Assembly: GCF_050410775.1 (NCBI RefSeq)
Contig: NZ_CP191229.1
Origin: Erwinia sp050410775
GTDB lineage: Bacteria; Pseudomonadota; Gammaproteobacteria; Enterobacterales; Enterobacteriaceae
Strand: one strand, 5' to 3'
Length of the DNA stretch: 64,000 bases
Shown here: piece by piece, positions 34,347 through 43,952 of the stretch
Position numbering within the stretch: the first letter of the stretch is position 1
Layout of the letters: every line of letters starts with the position of its first letter
Notes under the pieces: generated by a model
Told to the model about the DNA's origin: nothing
Database searches by the model: none
The model's input: the letters and a program-made list of their open reading frames with translations, nothing else
Made by a program: the position numbers and the translations under genes

Positions 34347-35348
34347 ATGATGTTGCATTCTGAAGCTCAACCTCCCAGCCTGAGCGTAATTGTCCCGATG
34401 TATAATGCCGGGGCAAGCTTCCATGCGTTTATGGAATCACTGCTGGCGCAGCGCCTCCAGTCGGTTGAAATTATCATCGTCAACGATGGTTCTACCGATG
34501 AATCGGCGGAGATGGCGCACCGCTATGCCGCCAGCCATTCTCATGTCCAGGTCATCGACCAGCCAAATGGCGGCGTTTCGAGAGCGCGAAATGCGGGTCT
34601 TGCCGTCGCCCGTGGCCGCTACGTAACCTTTCCCGACGCGGACGATACGCTCTCTCCCGGGATGTACAGCAAGCTGCTCGAGATGGCCGACGCGGACGAC
34701 CTTGATGTCGCCCAGTGCAACGCAGAACGCGTGTTTACGGGTTCAGGCCGGACTAAGCCGTTAATTCCTACCGATCGATTGCGGTCAACGGACGTACTTG
34801 ATGGTCCAGCCTGGCTGAGTAAAGCGCTGGCAACAAACCGCTATCTGCATGTCGTCTGGATGGGCATTTATCGTCTTTCGCTCATCAGAAAGCTTAACCT
34901 TCAGTTTGAACCGGGCCTGCATCATCAGGATATCCCGTGGACGACCGAGCTGATGATGAATGTAAAACGCGTTCGCTATACGGATGAGATTCTTTACAGT
35001 TACTACGTTCACGATCGGTCGATCAGCAACCAGAAGCGTACCGGCGAGAAAAACGTGGCCTATCAGCGCCACTATCTGAAAATTGCCAGAATGCTGGATG
35101 AGATTAACCAGCGCTACCGTGGCAAAGTCAAAATATCCCCTGAGTTACACCGCCAGGTGACCAAAGAAGCGCTGACCGTCTGCCACGCTCTTCGCCGGGA
35201 ACCGGAAGAGGAGGCACGGCAGGCGATAATCGCCGATATCTTTGCGACCGGGACGCCGCGACGGATGGTGCGTAATGCCAGAGGAATTCGCCAGTGGTAT
35301 CAACTTCTTTTATGGCTGGGCCGTATCTGGCGCTGGCGTAAAGGGTAA
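34347..35348 (+). CDS. GT2-family glycosyltransferase in the LPS core locus
   Basis: A 333-residue GT-A enzyme: PSLSVIVPMYNAGASFHAFM, EIIIVNDGSTDESAE, the acceptor-loop GGVSRARNAGLAVARGRYV, and the DxD-type FPDADDTLSPG. A motif HHQDIPWTTELM lies in the acceptor half. It is 8 bases after the GT9 gene and has a strongly basic C-terminus (WLGRIWRWRKG), typical of core transferases that touch the membrane. The start is ATG-ATG. The sugar and acceptor are not predictable. Confidence 0.85.
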   Translation: MMLHSEAQPPSLSVIVPMYNAGASFHAFMESLLAQRLQSVEIIIVNDGSTDESAEMAHRYAASHSHVQVIDQPNGGVSRARNAGLAVARGRYVTFPDADDTLSPGMYSKLLEMADADDLDVAQCNAERVFTGSGRTKPLIPTDRLRSTDVLDGPAWLSKALATNRYLHVVWMGIYRLSLIRKLNLQFEPGLHHQDIPWTTELMMNVKRVRYTDEILYSYYVHDRSISNQKRTGEKNVAYQRHYLKIARMLDEINQRYRGKVKISPELHRQVTKEALTVCHALRREPEEEARQAIIADIFATGTPRRMVRNARGIRQWYQLLLWLGRIWRWRKG

Positions 35349-35418
35349 TGCTACGCCGCGCTGGCTTTTCCCTTTGCGGCGTTTGCCTTACAATCGGTTC
35401 ACTTTTTACTGAGATACA

Positions 35419-36510
35419 ATGAGTATGGCTACGCCACAACCGATCCCTGCCTCGTTTGCGCCGCAGAATATTCTGCTCATCAAGCTGCGCCATCACGGTG
35501 ATATGCTGCTCACCACGCCCGTGATTCATGCCCTTCGCCATCGTTACCCGCAGGCGAATATTGATGTGCTTCTTTATAAAGAAACCCGCCCGATGTTGCA
35601 GGCCCACCCGGCCATTCGACATCTGCACTGCATCGATCGGAACTGGAAGAAAGAGGGGCGGGGTAAACAGCTCAGGCATGAACTGGCGTTGGTTAACGCC
35701 ATTCGCCAGTGCCGCTACGATCTGGTGATCAATCTTGCGGACCAGTGGCGCAGCGCGATAATCACCGCGCTCACCGGCGCTGAAGTCAGAATCGGCTTTG
35801 GATTTAATAAGCGCCGCAACGCATTCTGGCGTCGGGCCCATACCCACCTCGTCTCCACGGAAAAGCACCGCGATCTGCATACCGCAGAACAGAATCTTTT
35901 GGCGCTGTCTCCTCTGGCGATCCCTCTTACCGGCTGGTCAGCCGCGATGCATTATGATGAGGATGACTGGCTGAAGACGCAGGTCGTGCTGGCGCAGCAC
36001 CAGGCAACGTCAAAGCCCTATATTGTGATCCAGCCCACCTCACGCTGGGTGTTCAAGTGCTGGGAAGACAGCAAGATGGCCGGGCTGATTGATGCGCTCG
36101 CGGATACCGATACCGACATCGTGCTGACCGCCGCGCCGGATAAAAAAGAGCAGGCGATGATCGATCACATTCTTTCGCTGTGCCACAGTAAACAGGTGAT
36201 TTCGGTCGCGGGGCAGCTGACGCTGCCGCAGCTCGCTGCGCTCATCGATCACGCCCGTCTGTTTATTGGCGTTGACTCGGCGCCTATGCATATGGCCGCC
36301 GCGCTGGATACGCCCTGCATCGCTCTTTTTGGCCCCACCAAGCTGACGCAGTGGCGTCCCTGGGGGGAAAGGAACCAGGTCATCTGGGCCGGTGACTATG
36401 CGCCACTGCCCAGACCCGACAGTATTGATACCAAAACTGAAATCCGCTATCTCTCGGCGATCCCGCTGGAAGAGGTTGTCAAAGCCGCAAGGAAGTACCT
36501 GAATGCGTAA
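35419..36510 (+). CDS. waaQ: LPS heptosyltransferase III
   Basis: GT9 enzyme that adds the side-branch heptose to HepII of the inner core. It has 363 residues: NILLIKLRHHGDMLLTTPVI, the conserved DLVINLADQWRSAI, IQPTSRWVFKCWEDSKM and GVDSAPMHMAAALDTPCIAL, all as in WaaQ. It follows a 70-bp gap with a 7-bp hairpin (ACGCCGC 35353-35359 / GCGGCGT 35376-35382). Its stop overlaps the wabG-like gene by 8 bases. Confidence 0.93.
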   Translation: MSMATPQPIPASFAPQNILLIKLRHHGDMLLTTPVIHALRHRYPQANIDVLLYKETRPMLQAHPAIRHLHCIDRNWKKEGRGKQLRHELALVNAIRQCRYDLVINLADQWRSAIITALTGAEVRIGFGFNKRRNAFWRRAHTHLVSTEKHRDLHTAEQNLLALSPLAIPLTGWSAAMHYDEDDWLKTQVVLAQHQATSKPYIVIQPTSRWVFKCWEDSKMAGLIDALADTDTDIVLTAAPDKKEQAMIDHILSLCHSKQVISVAGQLTLPQLAALIDHARLFIGVDSAPMHMAAALDTPCIALFGPTKLTQWRPWGERNQVIWAGDYAPLPRPDSIDTKTEIRYLSAIPLEEVVKAARKYLNA

Positions 36511-37636
36511 AATCCGACTGGCGATAGTCCGGCAGAAGTACCGCCCTGACGGCGGCGCAGAGCGCTTTATTTCACGCGCGCTGGAAGCGCTGGACGATAA
36601 CAGTCTTGAACTGAACATCATCACCCGCAGCTGGCAGGGCGAACCCAAGCCGGAGTGGCACCTCCATATCTGCAATCCGAAAAAGTGGGGCCGCATCTCA
36701 CGGGAGCGTGGGTTCGCCGTCGCCGCGCGCACCTGCTGGCAGCGGGAGCAGTTTGATATTGTGCAAAGCCATGAACGTATTGTCGGTTGCGACATTTTCC
36801 GGGCCGGGGACGGCGTGCATCGCGTCTGGCTTGAACAGCGCGCCCGCATAATCTCCCCTTTTCAGCGTACGCTCACCCAGCTTAGCGGTTATCACCGCTA
36901 TGTGATGGCGGCCGAAGAAGCGATGTTCCGTTCGCCTTCGCTGAAAAAAATTATCTGTAATTCGCTGATGGTCAAAAACGATATCATCCGCTGCTTCCAG
37001 GTTCCGGAAGAGAAGTTTGCGGTGATCTATAACGCGATCGACTCACAGCGCTTTATGCCCGCAACCTCTGCACAGCGTCAGCAGTCACGCGACAAACTGG
37101 GTCTGCCTGACGGGGCCAAAGTCTTTATCTATGTGGGATCGGGCTTTGAGCGCAAAGGCCTGAAGGCGAGCATTGAAGCGCTGGCCTCCACCTCCGCGCA
37201 TCTTCTGGTTGTTGGTCAGGACAAGCAGCAGTCCCGCTACCGTCAGCTTGCACAGCGGCTGGGCTGCGAAGAGCGCATCCATTTTTGCGGCGTACAGAAC
37301 AACGTTATTCCGTTTTACCATGCGGCCGATGGGCTGATTTTACCGACGCTGTACGATCCTTTCCCCAATGTCATTCTGGAAGCGATGGCCTGCGGCCTGC
37401 CGGTAATCACCAGCTTCACCTGCGGCGGCGCTGAGTTTATCGTCAACGGTCAGCAGGGCTATGTGTGCGATGCGCTCGACGTGCCCGCGCTGACCTCAGC
37501 GCTTCAGGCCGTTCCCCTGCGCAGCGCGGACAGCAGCATGGGCGATGCGGCGCGTGAACGCGTACGTAACTGTAGCCCTGCGGCGCTGGCGGACCAACTT
37601 CATGCGCTGTATCAACAAGTGTTGCAGCACGCCTGA
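36503..37636 (+). CDS. GT4 core glycosyltransferase, WabG-like
   Basis: A 377-residue GT-B enzyme. It begins MRKIRLAIVRQKYRPDGGAE and carries SHERIVGCDIFRAGDGVHRVW, YVGSGFERKGLKASIEAL and the nucleotide-sugar motif DPFPNVILEAMACGLPVITS. It occupies the slot between waaQ and waaA held by wabG in Klebsiella and Serratia, where WabG adds galacturonic acid to HepII. The sequence is clearly not the E. coli WaaG type, which begins quite differently. I call it WabG-like from position and pattern, with the donor sugar inferred. Translationally coupled to waaQ. Confidence 0.82.
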   Translation: MRKIRLAIVRQKYRPDGGAERFISRALEALDDNSLELNIITRSWQGEPKPEWHLHICNPKKWGRISRERGFAVAARTCWQREQFDIVQSHERIVGCDIFRAGDGVHRVWLEQRARIISPFQRTLTQLSGYHRYVMAAEEAMFRSPSLKKIICNSLMVKNDIIRCFQVPEEKFAVIYNAIDSQRFMPATSAQRQQSRDKLGLPDGAKVFIYVGSGFERKGLKASIEALASTSAHLLVVGQDKQQSRYRQLAQRLGCEERIHFCGVQNNVIPFYHAADGLILPTLYDPFPNVILEAMACGLPVITSFTCGGAEFIVNGQQGYVCDALDVPALTSALQAVPLRSADSSMGDAARERVRNCSPAALADQLHALYQQVLQHA

Positions 37637-37740
37637 TGAAGTAGTGTGAGCGCCGGGAACTTATCTGCTAACATGCCGTATTAATTCTCTTTTTTGGCAT
37701 TCTCTGGCGTGAGTCTCTCCGCATTTTGTAAGACACTGTG

Positions 37741-39015
37741 ATGACAACACTTTATACCGCCCTGCTCTACCTTATTCAGCCGCTGATCTGGCTCCGGCTC
37801 TGGCTGCGCGGCCGCAAAGCCCCGGCCTACCGTAAACGCTGGGCCGAACGCTATGGCTTTTGCAAAGGCAAAGTGAAGCCGGACGGTATCCTGCTGCATT
37901 CCGTTTCCGTGGGAGAAACCCTGGCGGCCGTCCCGCTGGTCAGGGCGCTTCGTCATCGCTACCCTTCCATGCCGATTACCGTGACGACGATGACGCCGAC
38001 AGGCTCCGAGCGCGCCGCTTCCGCTTTCGGTAAAGATGTCCATCACGTCTATCTGCCCTACGACCTCCCCGGTTCGATGAATCGCTTTCTGGATAATGTT
38101 AATCCGCGGCTGGTCATTATTATGGAAACCGAGCTTTGGCCCAACATGATTGCCCAACTCCATGCCCGAAAAATCCCGCTGGTTATCGCGAATGCCAGGC
38201 TTTCTGAGCGCTCGGCGAAAGGTTACGGCAGGCTCGGTACGTTTATGCAGCGTTTGCTACAGCGCATCACCCTGATCGCCGCGCAAAACGAAGAAGATGG
38301 CGAGCGTTTTGTAAGCCTGGGGCTGAAGCGTTCACAGCTGACCGTCACCGGCAGCCTGAAATTTGATATCTCCGTGACGCCGGAACTGGCCGCCAGAGCC
38401 ATTACGCTGCGCCGGCAGTGGGCGCCGCGCCGCCCGGTCTGGATCGCCACCAGCACGCATGAAGGTGAAGAAAGCATTATCCTCGATGCGCACCGCCGGC
38501 TGCTGAGCCGCTTTCCTGACCTGCTGCTGATCCTGGTGCCCCGCCATCCCGAACGTTTTTCAACGGCCCGCGAACTGACGCAGAAAGCGGGCTTCAGCTT
38601 TACCCTGCGCAGCAGCGGGGAGATCCCTTCAGGCAGCACTCAGGTCGTCATTGGCGACACCATGGGCGAACTGATGCTGCTTTATGGGATCGCCGACCTG
38701 GCGTTCGTCGGGGGCAGCCTGGTTGAACGAGGCGGGCATAATCCGCTGGAGGCCGCCGCCCACGCGCTGCCCGTCCTGATGGGGCCGCACACTTTCAATT
38801 TCAAAGATATCTGCGCCAGGCTGCAGCAGGCCGACGGTATGATTACCGTTACCGATGCCGCTTCACTGGATAAAGAGATCGGTACACTGCTGACTGACGA
38901 GGATTACCGCCTTTACTATGGTCGTCATGCCGTAGAGGTACTTCATCAGAATCAGGGCGCGCTACAGCGTCTGCTACAGTTACTCGAACCCTATCTGCCA
39001 CAGCGGAATCACTAA
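37741..39015 (+). CDS. waaA: 3-deoxy-D-manno-octulosonic acid (Kdo) transferase
   Basis: Essential GT30 enzyme that adds two Kdo residues to lipid IVA. It has 424 residues: an N-terminal membrane anchor (LYTALLYLIQPLIWLRLWLR), catalytic Glu in LLHSVSVGETLAAVPL, TVTTMTPTGSERAASAFG, IMETELWPNMIAQLHARKIP and FVGGSLVERGGHNPLEAAA, matching E. coli almost throughout. GTG and ATG lie in tandem at 37738/37741. It has about 100 bp upstream and is joined to waaE with no gap. Confidence 0.97.
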   Translation: MTTLYTALLYLIQPLIWLRLWLRGRKAPAYRKRWAERYGFCKGKVKPDGILLHSVSVGETLAAVPLVRALRHRYPSMPITVTTMTPTGSERAASAFGKDVHHVYLPYDLPGSMNRFLDNVNPRLVIIMETELWPNMIAQLHARKIPLVIANARLSERSAKGYGRLGTFMQRLLQRITLIAAQNEEDGERFVSLGLKRSQLTVTGSLKFDISVTPELAARAITLRRQWAPRRPVWIATSTHEGEESIILDAHRRLLSRFPDLLLILVPRHPERFSTARELTQKAGFSFTLRSSGEIPSGSTQVVIGDTMGELMLLYGIADLAFVGGSLVERGGHNPLEAAAHALPVLMGPHTFNFKDICARLQQADGMITVTDAASLDKEIGTLLTDEDYRLYYGRHAVEVLHQNQGALQRLLQLLEPYLPQRNH

Positions 39016-39795
39016 ATGTCTGCACGCCAACTTCTCTCCGTGGTGCTGATTGCCAAAAACGCCGCCGAGCTGCTGCCGGAATGTTTAGATTCCGTCAGCT
39101 GGGCCGATGAGATTATCGTACTGGATTCGGGCAGCAGCGACGGCACGCCGCAAATCGCCGCACGGCACGGCGCCAAAGTTTTTCATTCAAAGGAATGGCG
39201 CGGCTATGGCAAACAGCGTCAGCTTGCCCAGAGCTACGCCAGCCATCCAATGATTTTGATGATCGATACCGACGAGCGCGTCACGCCCCAGCTGCGTCAC
39301 GCCATCGAAGAGGCCTTGCAGCAGCCCACGCCGGCCCTTTACAGCCTGGGGCGGCGCAACCTTTTTCTGGGGCGATTTATGCGTCACAGCGGCTGGTATC
39401 CCGACCGCGTTGTCCGGCTTTATCCAGCCAGCTATCACTATAACGATCATCAGGTGCATGAATCCCTGGAAACCCAGGGCGCGCCCGTCACCGCACTCAA
39501 AGGCGATCTGCTTCATCTGACATGCCGTGATTTTTCCGCATTTCAGTGGAAGCAGTTTGCTTATGCCGAAGCCTGGGCGAAGCAGCGTCATCATCAGGGT
39601 AAAAGCTGCTCCATGTTCTCGATATTTTCCCACACGCTGGCCGCTTTTTTCAAAACGCTGGTGCTGCGCGCCGGTTTTCTGGATGGCAAGCAAGGCTGGC
39701 TGCTGGCAGTGGTTAATGCGCAGTACACCTTTAACAAATACACGGCGCTCTGGGCGCTGAACCACTCTTCCCATGTCAGTAAGGGCGGCTTATGA
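39016..39795 (+). CDS. waaE: LPS core beta-1,4-glucosyltransferase
   Basis: A GT2 enzyme (also kdtX) that adds glucose to HepI in Klebsiella, Serratia and related genera; E. coli K-12 lacks it. It has 259 residues: SVVLIAKNAAELLPECLDSV, EIIVLDSGSSDGT, IDTDERVTPQLR with the DxD, and RRNLFLGRFMRHSGWYPDR, a hallmark of this family. It starts at the base after the waaA stop and overlaps coaD by 4 bases (ATGA), the conserved waaA-waaE-coaD unit. Confidence 0.93.
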   Translation: MSARQLLSVVLIAKNAAELLPECLDSVSWADEIIVLDSGSSDGTPQIAARHGAKVFHSKEWRGYGKQRQLAQSYASHPMILMIDTDERVTPQLRHAIEEALQQPTPALYSLGRRNLFLGRFMRHSGWYPDRVVRLYPASYHYNDHQVHESLETQGAPVTALKGDLLHLTCRDFSAFQWKQFAYAEAWAKQRHHQGKSCSMFSIFSHTLAAFFKTLVLRAGFLDGKQGWLLAVVNAQYTFNKYTALWALNHSSHVSKGGL

Positions 39796-40268
39796 GTACG
39801 AAAGCGATTTATCCCGGCACCTTTGATCCGCTGACTAACGGCCATCTTGATATCGTCACCCGGGCGGCGCGGATGTTCGATCATATCGTGCTTGCTATTG
39901 CCGCCAGTCCGGGCAAAAAGCCGCTGTTTTCGCTGGAAGAGCGGGTTGCGCTGGCAAAAGAGGCGGTTAAGCATCTGCCAAACGTTGAAGTGATGGGCTT
40001 TAGCGATTTAATGGCGAATTTTGCGCGGGATCAGCAGGCAAACGTGCTGGTAAGGGGGCTGCGTGCGGTTTCCGACTTTGAATATGAAATGCAGCTGGCG
40101 AACATGAACCGCCATCTTCTGCCCACGCTGGAAAGCGTGTTTCTGATGCCTGCCGGGAACTACTCCTTTATCTCCTCTTCATTAGTGAAAGAGGTGGCAA
40201 AGCACAACGGAGACGTCAGCGCCTTTCTTCCTCCGTCAGTTTTAACCGCGCTGCTGGCAAAACTCTGA
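39792..40268 (+). CDS. coaD: Phosphopantetheine adenylyltransferase
   Basis: Makes dephospho-CoA from 4'-phosphopantetheine and ATP. It has 158 residues: AIYPGTFDPLTNGHLDIV with the TxGH nucleotidyltransferase motif (Thr15-His18), LVRGLRAVSDFEYEMQLANM, and the second catalytic motif ISSSLVKEVA. Translationally coupled to waaE through ATGA; convergent with mutM. Confidence 0.97.
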   Translation: MSTKAIYPGTFDPLTNGHLDIVTRAARMFDHIVLAIAASPGKKPLFSLEERVALAKEAVKHLPNVEVMGFSDLMANFARDQQANVLVRGLRAVSDFEYEMQLANMNRHLLPTLESVFLMPAGNYSFISSSLVKEVAKHNGDVSAFLPPSVLTALLAKL

Positions 40269-40290
40269 GTCAGAGGGCGCCGACCGGCCC

Positions 40291-41100
40291 CTATTTCTGG
40301 CAGACAGGACAAAAAAAGGTGCTGCGCTGCGCATGCTTCGCGCTTTTGACTGGCGCGCCACAGACCCGACACGGTTCACCGCCGCGGCCGTAAACCTGTA
40401 ACTCCTGCGCAAAGTACCCCGGTTTGCCGTCGGTTTGCAGGAAATCTCTCAGCGTGGTGCCTCCCTGTTCAATGGAGCGCAGCAGTACGGCTTTGATGGT
40501 TTTCACCAGGAGCGCAGCCTCTTCATAAGAGAGGGACATCGCCGGCCGATCGGGCAGGATCCCGGCCACGAACAGCGACTCGCTGGCGTAGATATTCCCC
40601 ACCCCAACCACCAGCTTGTTATCCATCAGCCAGGGTTTCACCGGCGTACGTCTGCTGCGGGATTTATCAAACAGATAATCAGCGGAGAAGGCCTCGCTGA
40701 GCGGCTCGGGCCCCAGATGCGCCAGCACGTTGCTGGCGGCCGGGTCACGGCTCCACAGCCATGCACCAAAGCGACGGGGATCGGTGTAACGCAGCACTTT
40801 GCCGTTACTCATCACCAGATCGACATGGTCATGCTTCGCTGGCGGCAGTGCCTCCGGCAGCACGCGCAGGCTGCCAGACATGCCCAGATGAATAATGATC
40901 CAGCCCGCTGGCAGCTCCAGCAGCAAATACTTCGCCCGCCGCTGAACGCTGAGGACGGGCTGATCGCTGAGGCTGAGGATTTCCTGTGACACGGGCCAGC
41001 GCAGGCGCGCATTGCGCACTATGGCATGCAGGATTCTGGCGCCCACAAGATGCGGTTCAATACCGCGCCGGCTGGTTTCCACTTCCGGTAACTCAGGCAT
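40291..41100 (-). CDS. mutM: Formamidopyrimidine-DNA glycosylase
   Basis: Removes 8-oxoguanine and formamidopyrimidines and nicks the abasic site. It has 269 residues: the N-terminal PELPEVETSRRGIEPHL (Pro2 nucleophile, Glu3), IHLGMSGSLRV, Lys in the DNA-intercalation region, the H2TH segment VGVGNIYASESLF, and a C-terminal zinc finger CRVCGAPVKSAKHAQRSTFF-CPVC. It follows rpmBG on the same strand beyond a strong terminator, as in E. coli. Confidence 0.97.
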   Translation of the reverse strand: MPELPEVETSRRGIEPHLVGARILHAIVRNARLRWPVSQEILSLSDQPVLSVQRRAKYLLLELPAGWIIIHLGMSGSLRVLPEALPPAKHDHVDLVMSNGKVLRYTDPRRFGAWLWSRDPAASNVLAHLGPEPLSEAFSADYLFDKSRSRRTPVKPWLMDNKLVVGVGNIYASESLFVAGILPDRPAMSLSYEEAALLVKTIKAVLLRSIEQGGTTLRDFLQTDGKPGYFAQELQVYGRGGEPCRVCGAPVKSAKHAQRSTFFCPVCQK

Positions 41101-41131
41101 AACTCCCCCTCGGCGATAAATTTTTTCTCAT

Positions 41132-41159
41132 AAAAAAACCCGGCCGGAGCCGGGTTTTT
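41132..41159. terminator. Terminator between rpmG and mutM
   Basis: AAAAACCCGGC-CGGA-GCCGGGTTTTT: a stem with a tetraloop, flanked by A-run and T-run, able to act on both strands. It lies 20 bases after the rpmG stop and should limit rpmBG read-through into mutM. Confidence 0.92.
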
Positions 41160-41178
41160 CTCAATCCACTCAAATCAA

Positions 41179-41349
<171 letters not shown>

Positions 41350-41362
41350 TCAGTTCCTTACC

Positions 41363-41599
41363 TTAGTACTTCTCACCGCGGGTACGCAGATCGGCCAGAA
41401 CCGTCTCAATACCCTTCTTATCAATTACGCGCATGCCTTTGGCAGTGACGCGCAGTGTAACGAAGCGCTTTTCGCTCTCAACCCAGAAACGGTGAGAGTG
41501 CAGGTTCGGCAGGAAACGGCGTTTCGTCGCGTTCATTGCGTGGGAACGGTTGTTACCCGTTACCGGACGCTTGCCAGTTACTTGGCAGACTCGTGACAT
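41363..41599 (-). CDS. rpmB: 50S ribosomal protein L28
   Basis: A 78-residue large-subunit protein: MSRVCQVTGKRPVTGNNRSH, then ATKRRFLPNLHSHRFWVESE and the C-terminal ADLRTRGEKY. First gene of the rpmB-rpmG unit, with a good sigma-70 promoter about 150 bp upstream. Confidence 0.98.
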   Translation of the reverse strand: MSRVCQVTGKRPVTGNNRSHAMNATKRRFLPNLHSHRFWVESEKRFVTLRVTAKGMRVIDKKGIETVLADLRTRGEKY

Positions 41600-41744
41600 G
41601 TCTATTCTCCAAAAATCAAATCAGCTCGAGCTTTAAAAATAAGGTTTTGGCCGCCTCGTCAGGCTCTTAGCCCATCCAGGCGAGTTCTATGTGAACCCGC
41701 TGAGCAGGCCCATACGCCAAACCCGAGATTCTCAAAGGTGGCGT

Positions 41745-41773
41745 AGTATACGCCCTGAGCCGCCGGTGCTCAA
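41745..41773 (-). promoter_or_regulatory. Sigma-70 promoter for rpmB-rpmG
   Basis: On the minus strand TTGAGC, 17 bp, then TATACT: 4/6 and 5/6 matches to the consensus hexamers at ideal spacing. It lies in the 271-bp gap between radC and rpmB, about 146 bp before the rpmB start; I see no gene in the gap. Confidence 0.75.
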
Positions 41774-41870
41774 GTCCCGAACAGATAAAGATCCCAATGG
41801 ATCGTGCAAAATTGCTTCATTTGAACCGCCTTTCCGCCACTGCCAGCGGCAAATTACGGGTGTAAACCGG

Positions 41871-42542
41871 TTAAAGCCACCCTTTTTCCGCGAAGGAAAC
41901 GTACTCTCCGCGACCGATCACCATATGGTCAAGCACCCGGATATTAAACAGCTGACAGGCCGCGACGATTTGCCCGGTAACATCCCGGTCAGCCTTGCTC
42001 GGGCGTGATAAACCTGAGGGATGATTGTGGGCAAGGATAAGCGCGGCGGCATTACGCTTCAGCGCTTCACGCACAATTTCACGGGGATGCACCTCCACGC
42101 TGGCGAGCGTACCGGCGAACATTTCCGTGGCCTCAATAACCCGGTGCTGGTTATCAAAAAAAATAACCATAAAAATTTCCCGCTCGCGGTGGGCAAGCCT
42201 GCCGTAGAGATAATTCACCATATCGCCTGAGCTGTTTACCACATTCTCTTCCAGCGCTTCATGACAGGCGAAAAAACGTCGCGCCAGTTCAGCGATGGCA
42301 TTGAGCTGGGCGAACTTTGCCGTCCCTACGCCTTTAATCGCCGAAAAGGCTTTCTTGTCTGCGGTCATCAGCCGGTATAACGAACCAAATTCATTAAGCA
42401 GCTGCTGCGCCAGCGTCATCACGTGCACCCCACTGGCGCCCGTTCTCAGAAAGATAGCCAGTAACTCCGTATCGGTTAATGCGCCTGCCCCTCCCTGCAA
42501 CAGTTTTTCGCGAGGCGGCAGGTTCTGCCATTGATTTTCCAT
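41871..42542 (-). CDS. radC: RadC family protein (JAB/MPN domain)
   Basis: A 223-residue protein with an N-terminal helix-hairpin-helix (IKGVGTAKFAQL) and a C-terminal JAB metalloprotease-like domain: EVHPREIVREALKRNA, then HNHPSG and the Asp in SKADRDVT, a complete zinc site. It was once linked to radiation repair, but that phenotype is not due to this gene in E. coli and its function is unsettled. The ATG at 42542 has AAGGAG 8 bases upstream and starts like the E. coli protein, so it is preferred to the longer frame (42575). Divergent from coaBC. Confidence 0.93.
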   Translation of the reverse strand: MENQWQNLPPREKLLQGGAGALTDTELLAIFLRTGASGVHVMTLAQQLLNEFGSLYRLMTADKKAFSAIKGVGTAKFAQLNAIAELARRFFACHEALEENVVNSSGDMVNYLYGRLAHREREIFMVIFFDNQHRVIEATEMFAGTLASVEVHPREIVREALKRNAAALILAHNHPSGLSRPSKADRDVTGQIVAACQLFNIRVLDHMVIGRGEYVSFAEKGWL

Positions 42543-42740
42543 CTGCATCTCTCCTTCCTGCACCCCCAGAATCATGGCATTATATACAGTAGTTTTTCCA
42601 CCCTCTCAGGATGACTTATTGAGCCGCCTCGCAAAGGCCGCGTGCGGTTAACGGGACGGTGGGGATGAATGTGGTAAAATAGCCGCATTGTGGCGTCACA
42701 GGACGCACCACGCTGACTTTACGGGGCGGACAACAGCATG

Positions 42741-43952
42741 ATGGGATTGACCGGTAAAAAAATCGTTCTTGGCGTAAGTGGCGGAATCGCTGCCTATAAG
42801 GCACCTGAACTCGTCAGAAGGCTTCGCGATCGCGGCGCCGATGTGCGTGTCGTGATGACCGAAGCAGCAAAAGCATTTATCACCCCTCTCAGCCTGCAGG
42901 CCGTATCGGGCTACCCGGTGTCTGACGACCTGCTCGATCCGGCTGCCGAGGCCGCCATGGGCCATATTGAGCTGGGCAAATGGGCCGATTTGGTTATCCT
43001 CGCGCCGGCCACCGCCGATCTGATTGCCCGCGTGACGGCGGGGATGGCCAATGATTTACTGACCACCCTCTGCCTCGCCACTGCGGCTCCGGTTGCGGTT
43101 GTGCCCGCCATGAACCAGCAGATGTACCGGGCGCTGCCTACCCAACACAATTTACAGATACTCGCCGGGCGCGGCCTGCCGATCTGGGGCCCTGACAGCG
43201 GTAGCCAGGCGTGCGGCGACGTGGGGCCGGGGCGCATGCTCGATCCGCTCACCATCGTCGATGAAGCCGTAAAATGGGCTTCCCCACGCCTGGATCTGCA
43301 ACATCTGAATATTATGATAACCGCAGGCCCGACGCGCGAGCCGCTGGATCCGGTGCGTTTCATTACCAATCACAGCTCCGGTAAAATGGGCTTTGCGATT
43401 GCCGCCGCTGCCGCCAGGCGGGGCGCAAACGTGACGCTGATAGCGGGGCCTGTCGACCTGCAAACGCCGCGAGGCGTCAGACGCGTTGGGGTGATAACCG
43501 CGGCTGAAATGCAGCAGGCCGTCATGGAACAGGCCGCACAGCAGCACATTTTTATCGGCACGGCGGCCGTGGCGGATTACCGGGCGGCGGAAATCTCCGC
43601 AGAAAAAATCAAAAAACAGGGTGATGAAGTTACCTTCAAAATGGTAAAAAACCCCGACATCGTGGCAGGCGTGGCAGCCATGCAGGCAAGTCGCCCTTAT
43701 GTTGTGGGATTTGCTGCCGAAACTGAGAATGTGGAAGAATACGCCAGACAAAAACGGGTCAGAAAAAACCTGGACCTAATCTGTGCCAACGATGTTTCAA
43801 AAGCCGGGCAGGGTTTCAACAGCGACGCGAATGCCCTGCATCTTTTCTGGCAGGAGGGAGAGAAGATCTTACCGCTTAGCGATAAGTCGCTCCTTGGCCA
43901 ACAGTTATTAGACGAGATAGTCAGCCTTTATGATGAAAAAAATCGACGTTAA
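42741..43952 (+). CDS. coaBC: Bifunctional phosphopantothenoylcysteine decarboxylase/synthetase
   Basis: Catalyses two steps of CoA synthesis (also dfp). It has 403 residues: the N-terminal flavoprotein decarboxylase KKIVLGVSGGIAAYKAPELV, the active-site His in AAMGHIELGKWAD and Cys in DSGSQACGDVGPGRM. The C-terminal synthetase carries ITAGPTREPLDPVRFITNHS and KNPDIVAG. An extended -10 (TGTGGTAAAAT, ending at 42680) lies upstream. The stop overlaps dut by 23 bases. Confidence 0.97.
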   Translation: MGLTGKKIVLGVSGGIAAYKAPELVRRLRDRGADVRVVMTEAAKAFITPLSLQAVSGYPVSDDLLDPAAEAAMGHIELGKWADLVILAPATADLIARVTAGMANDLLTTLCLATAAPVAVVPAMNQQMYRALPTQHNLQILAGRGLPIWGPDSGSQACGDVGPGRMLDPLTIVDEAVKWASPRLDLQHLNIMITAGPTREPLDPVRFITNHSSGKMGFAIAAAAARRGANVTLIAGPVDLQTPRGVRRVGVITAAEMQQAVMEQAAQQHIFIGTAAVADYRAAEISAEKIKKQGDEVTFKMVKNPDIVAGVAAMQASRPYVVGFAAETENVEEYARQKRVRKNLDLICANDVSKAGQGFNSDANALHLFWQEGEKILPLSDKSLLGQQLLDEIVSLYDEKNRR

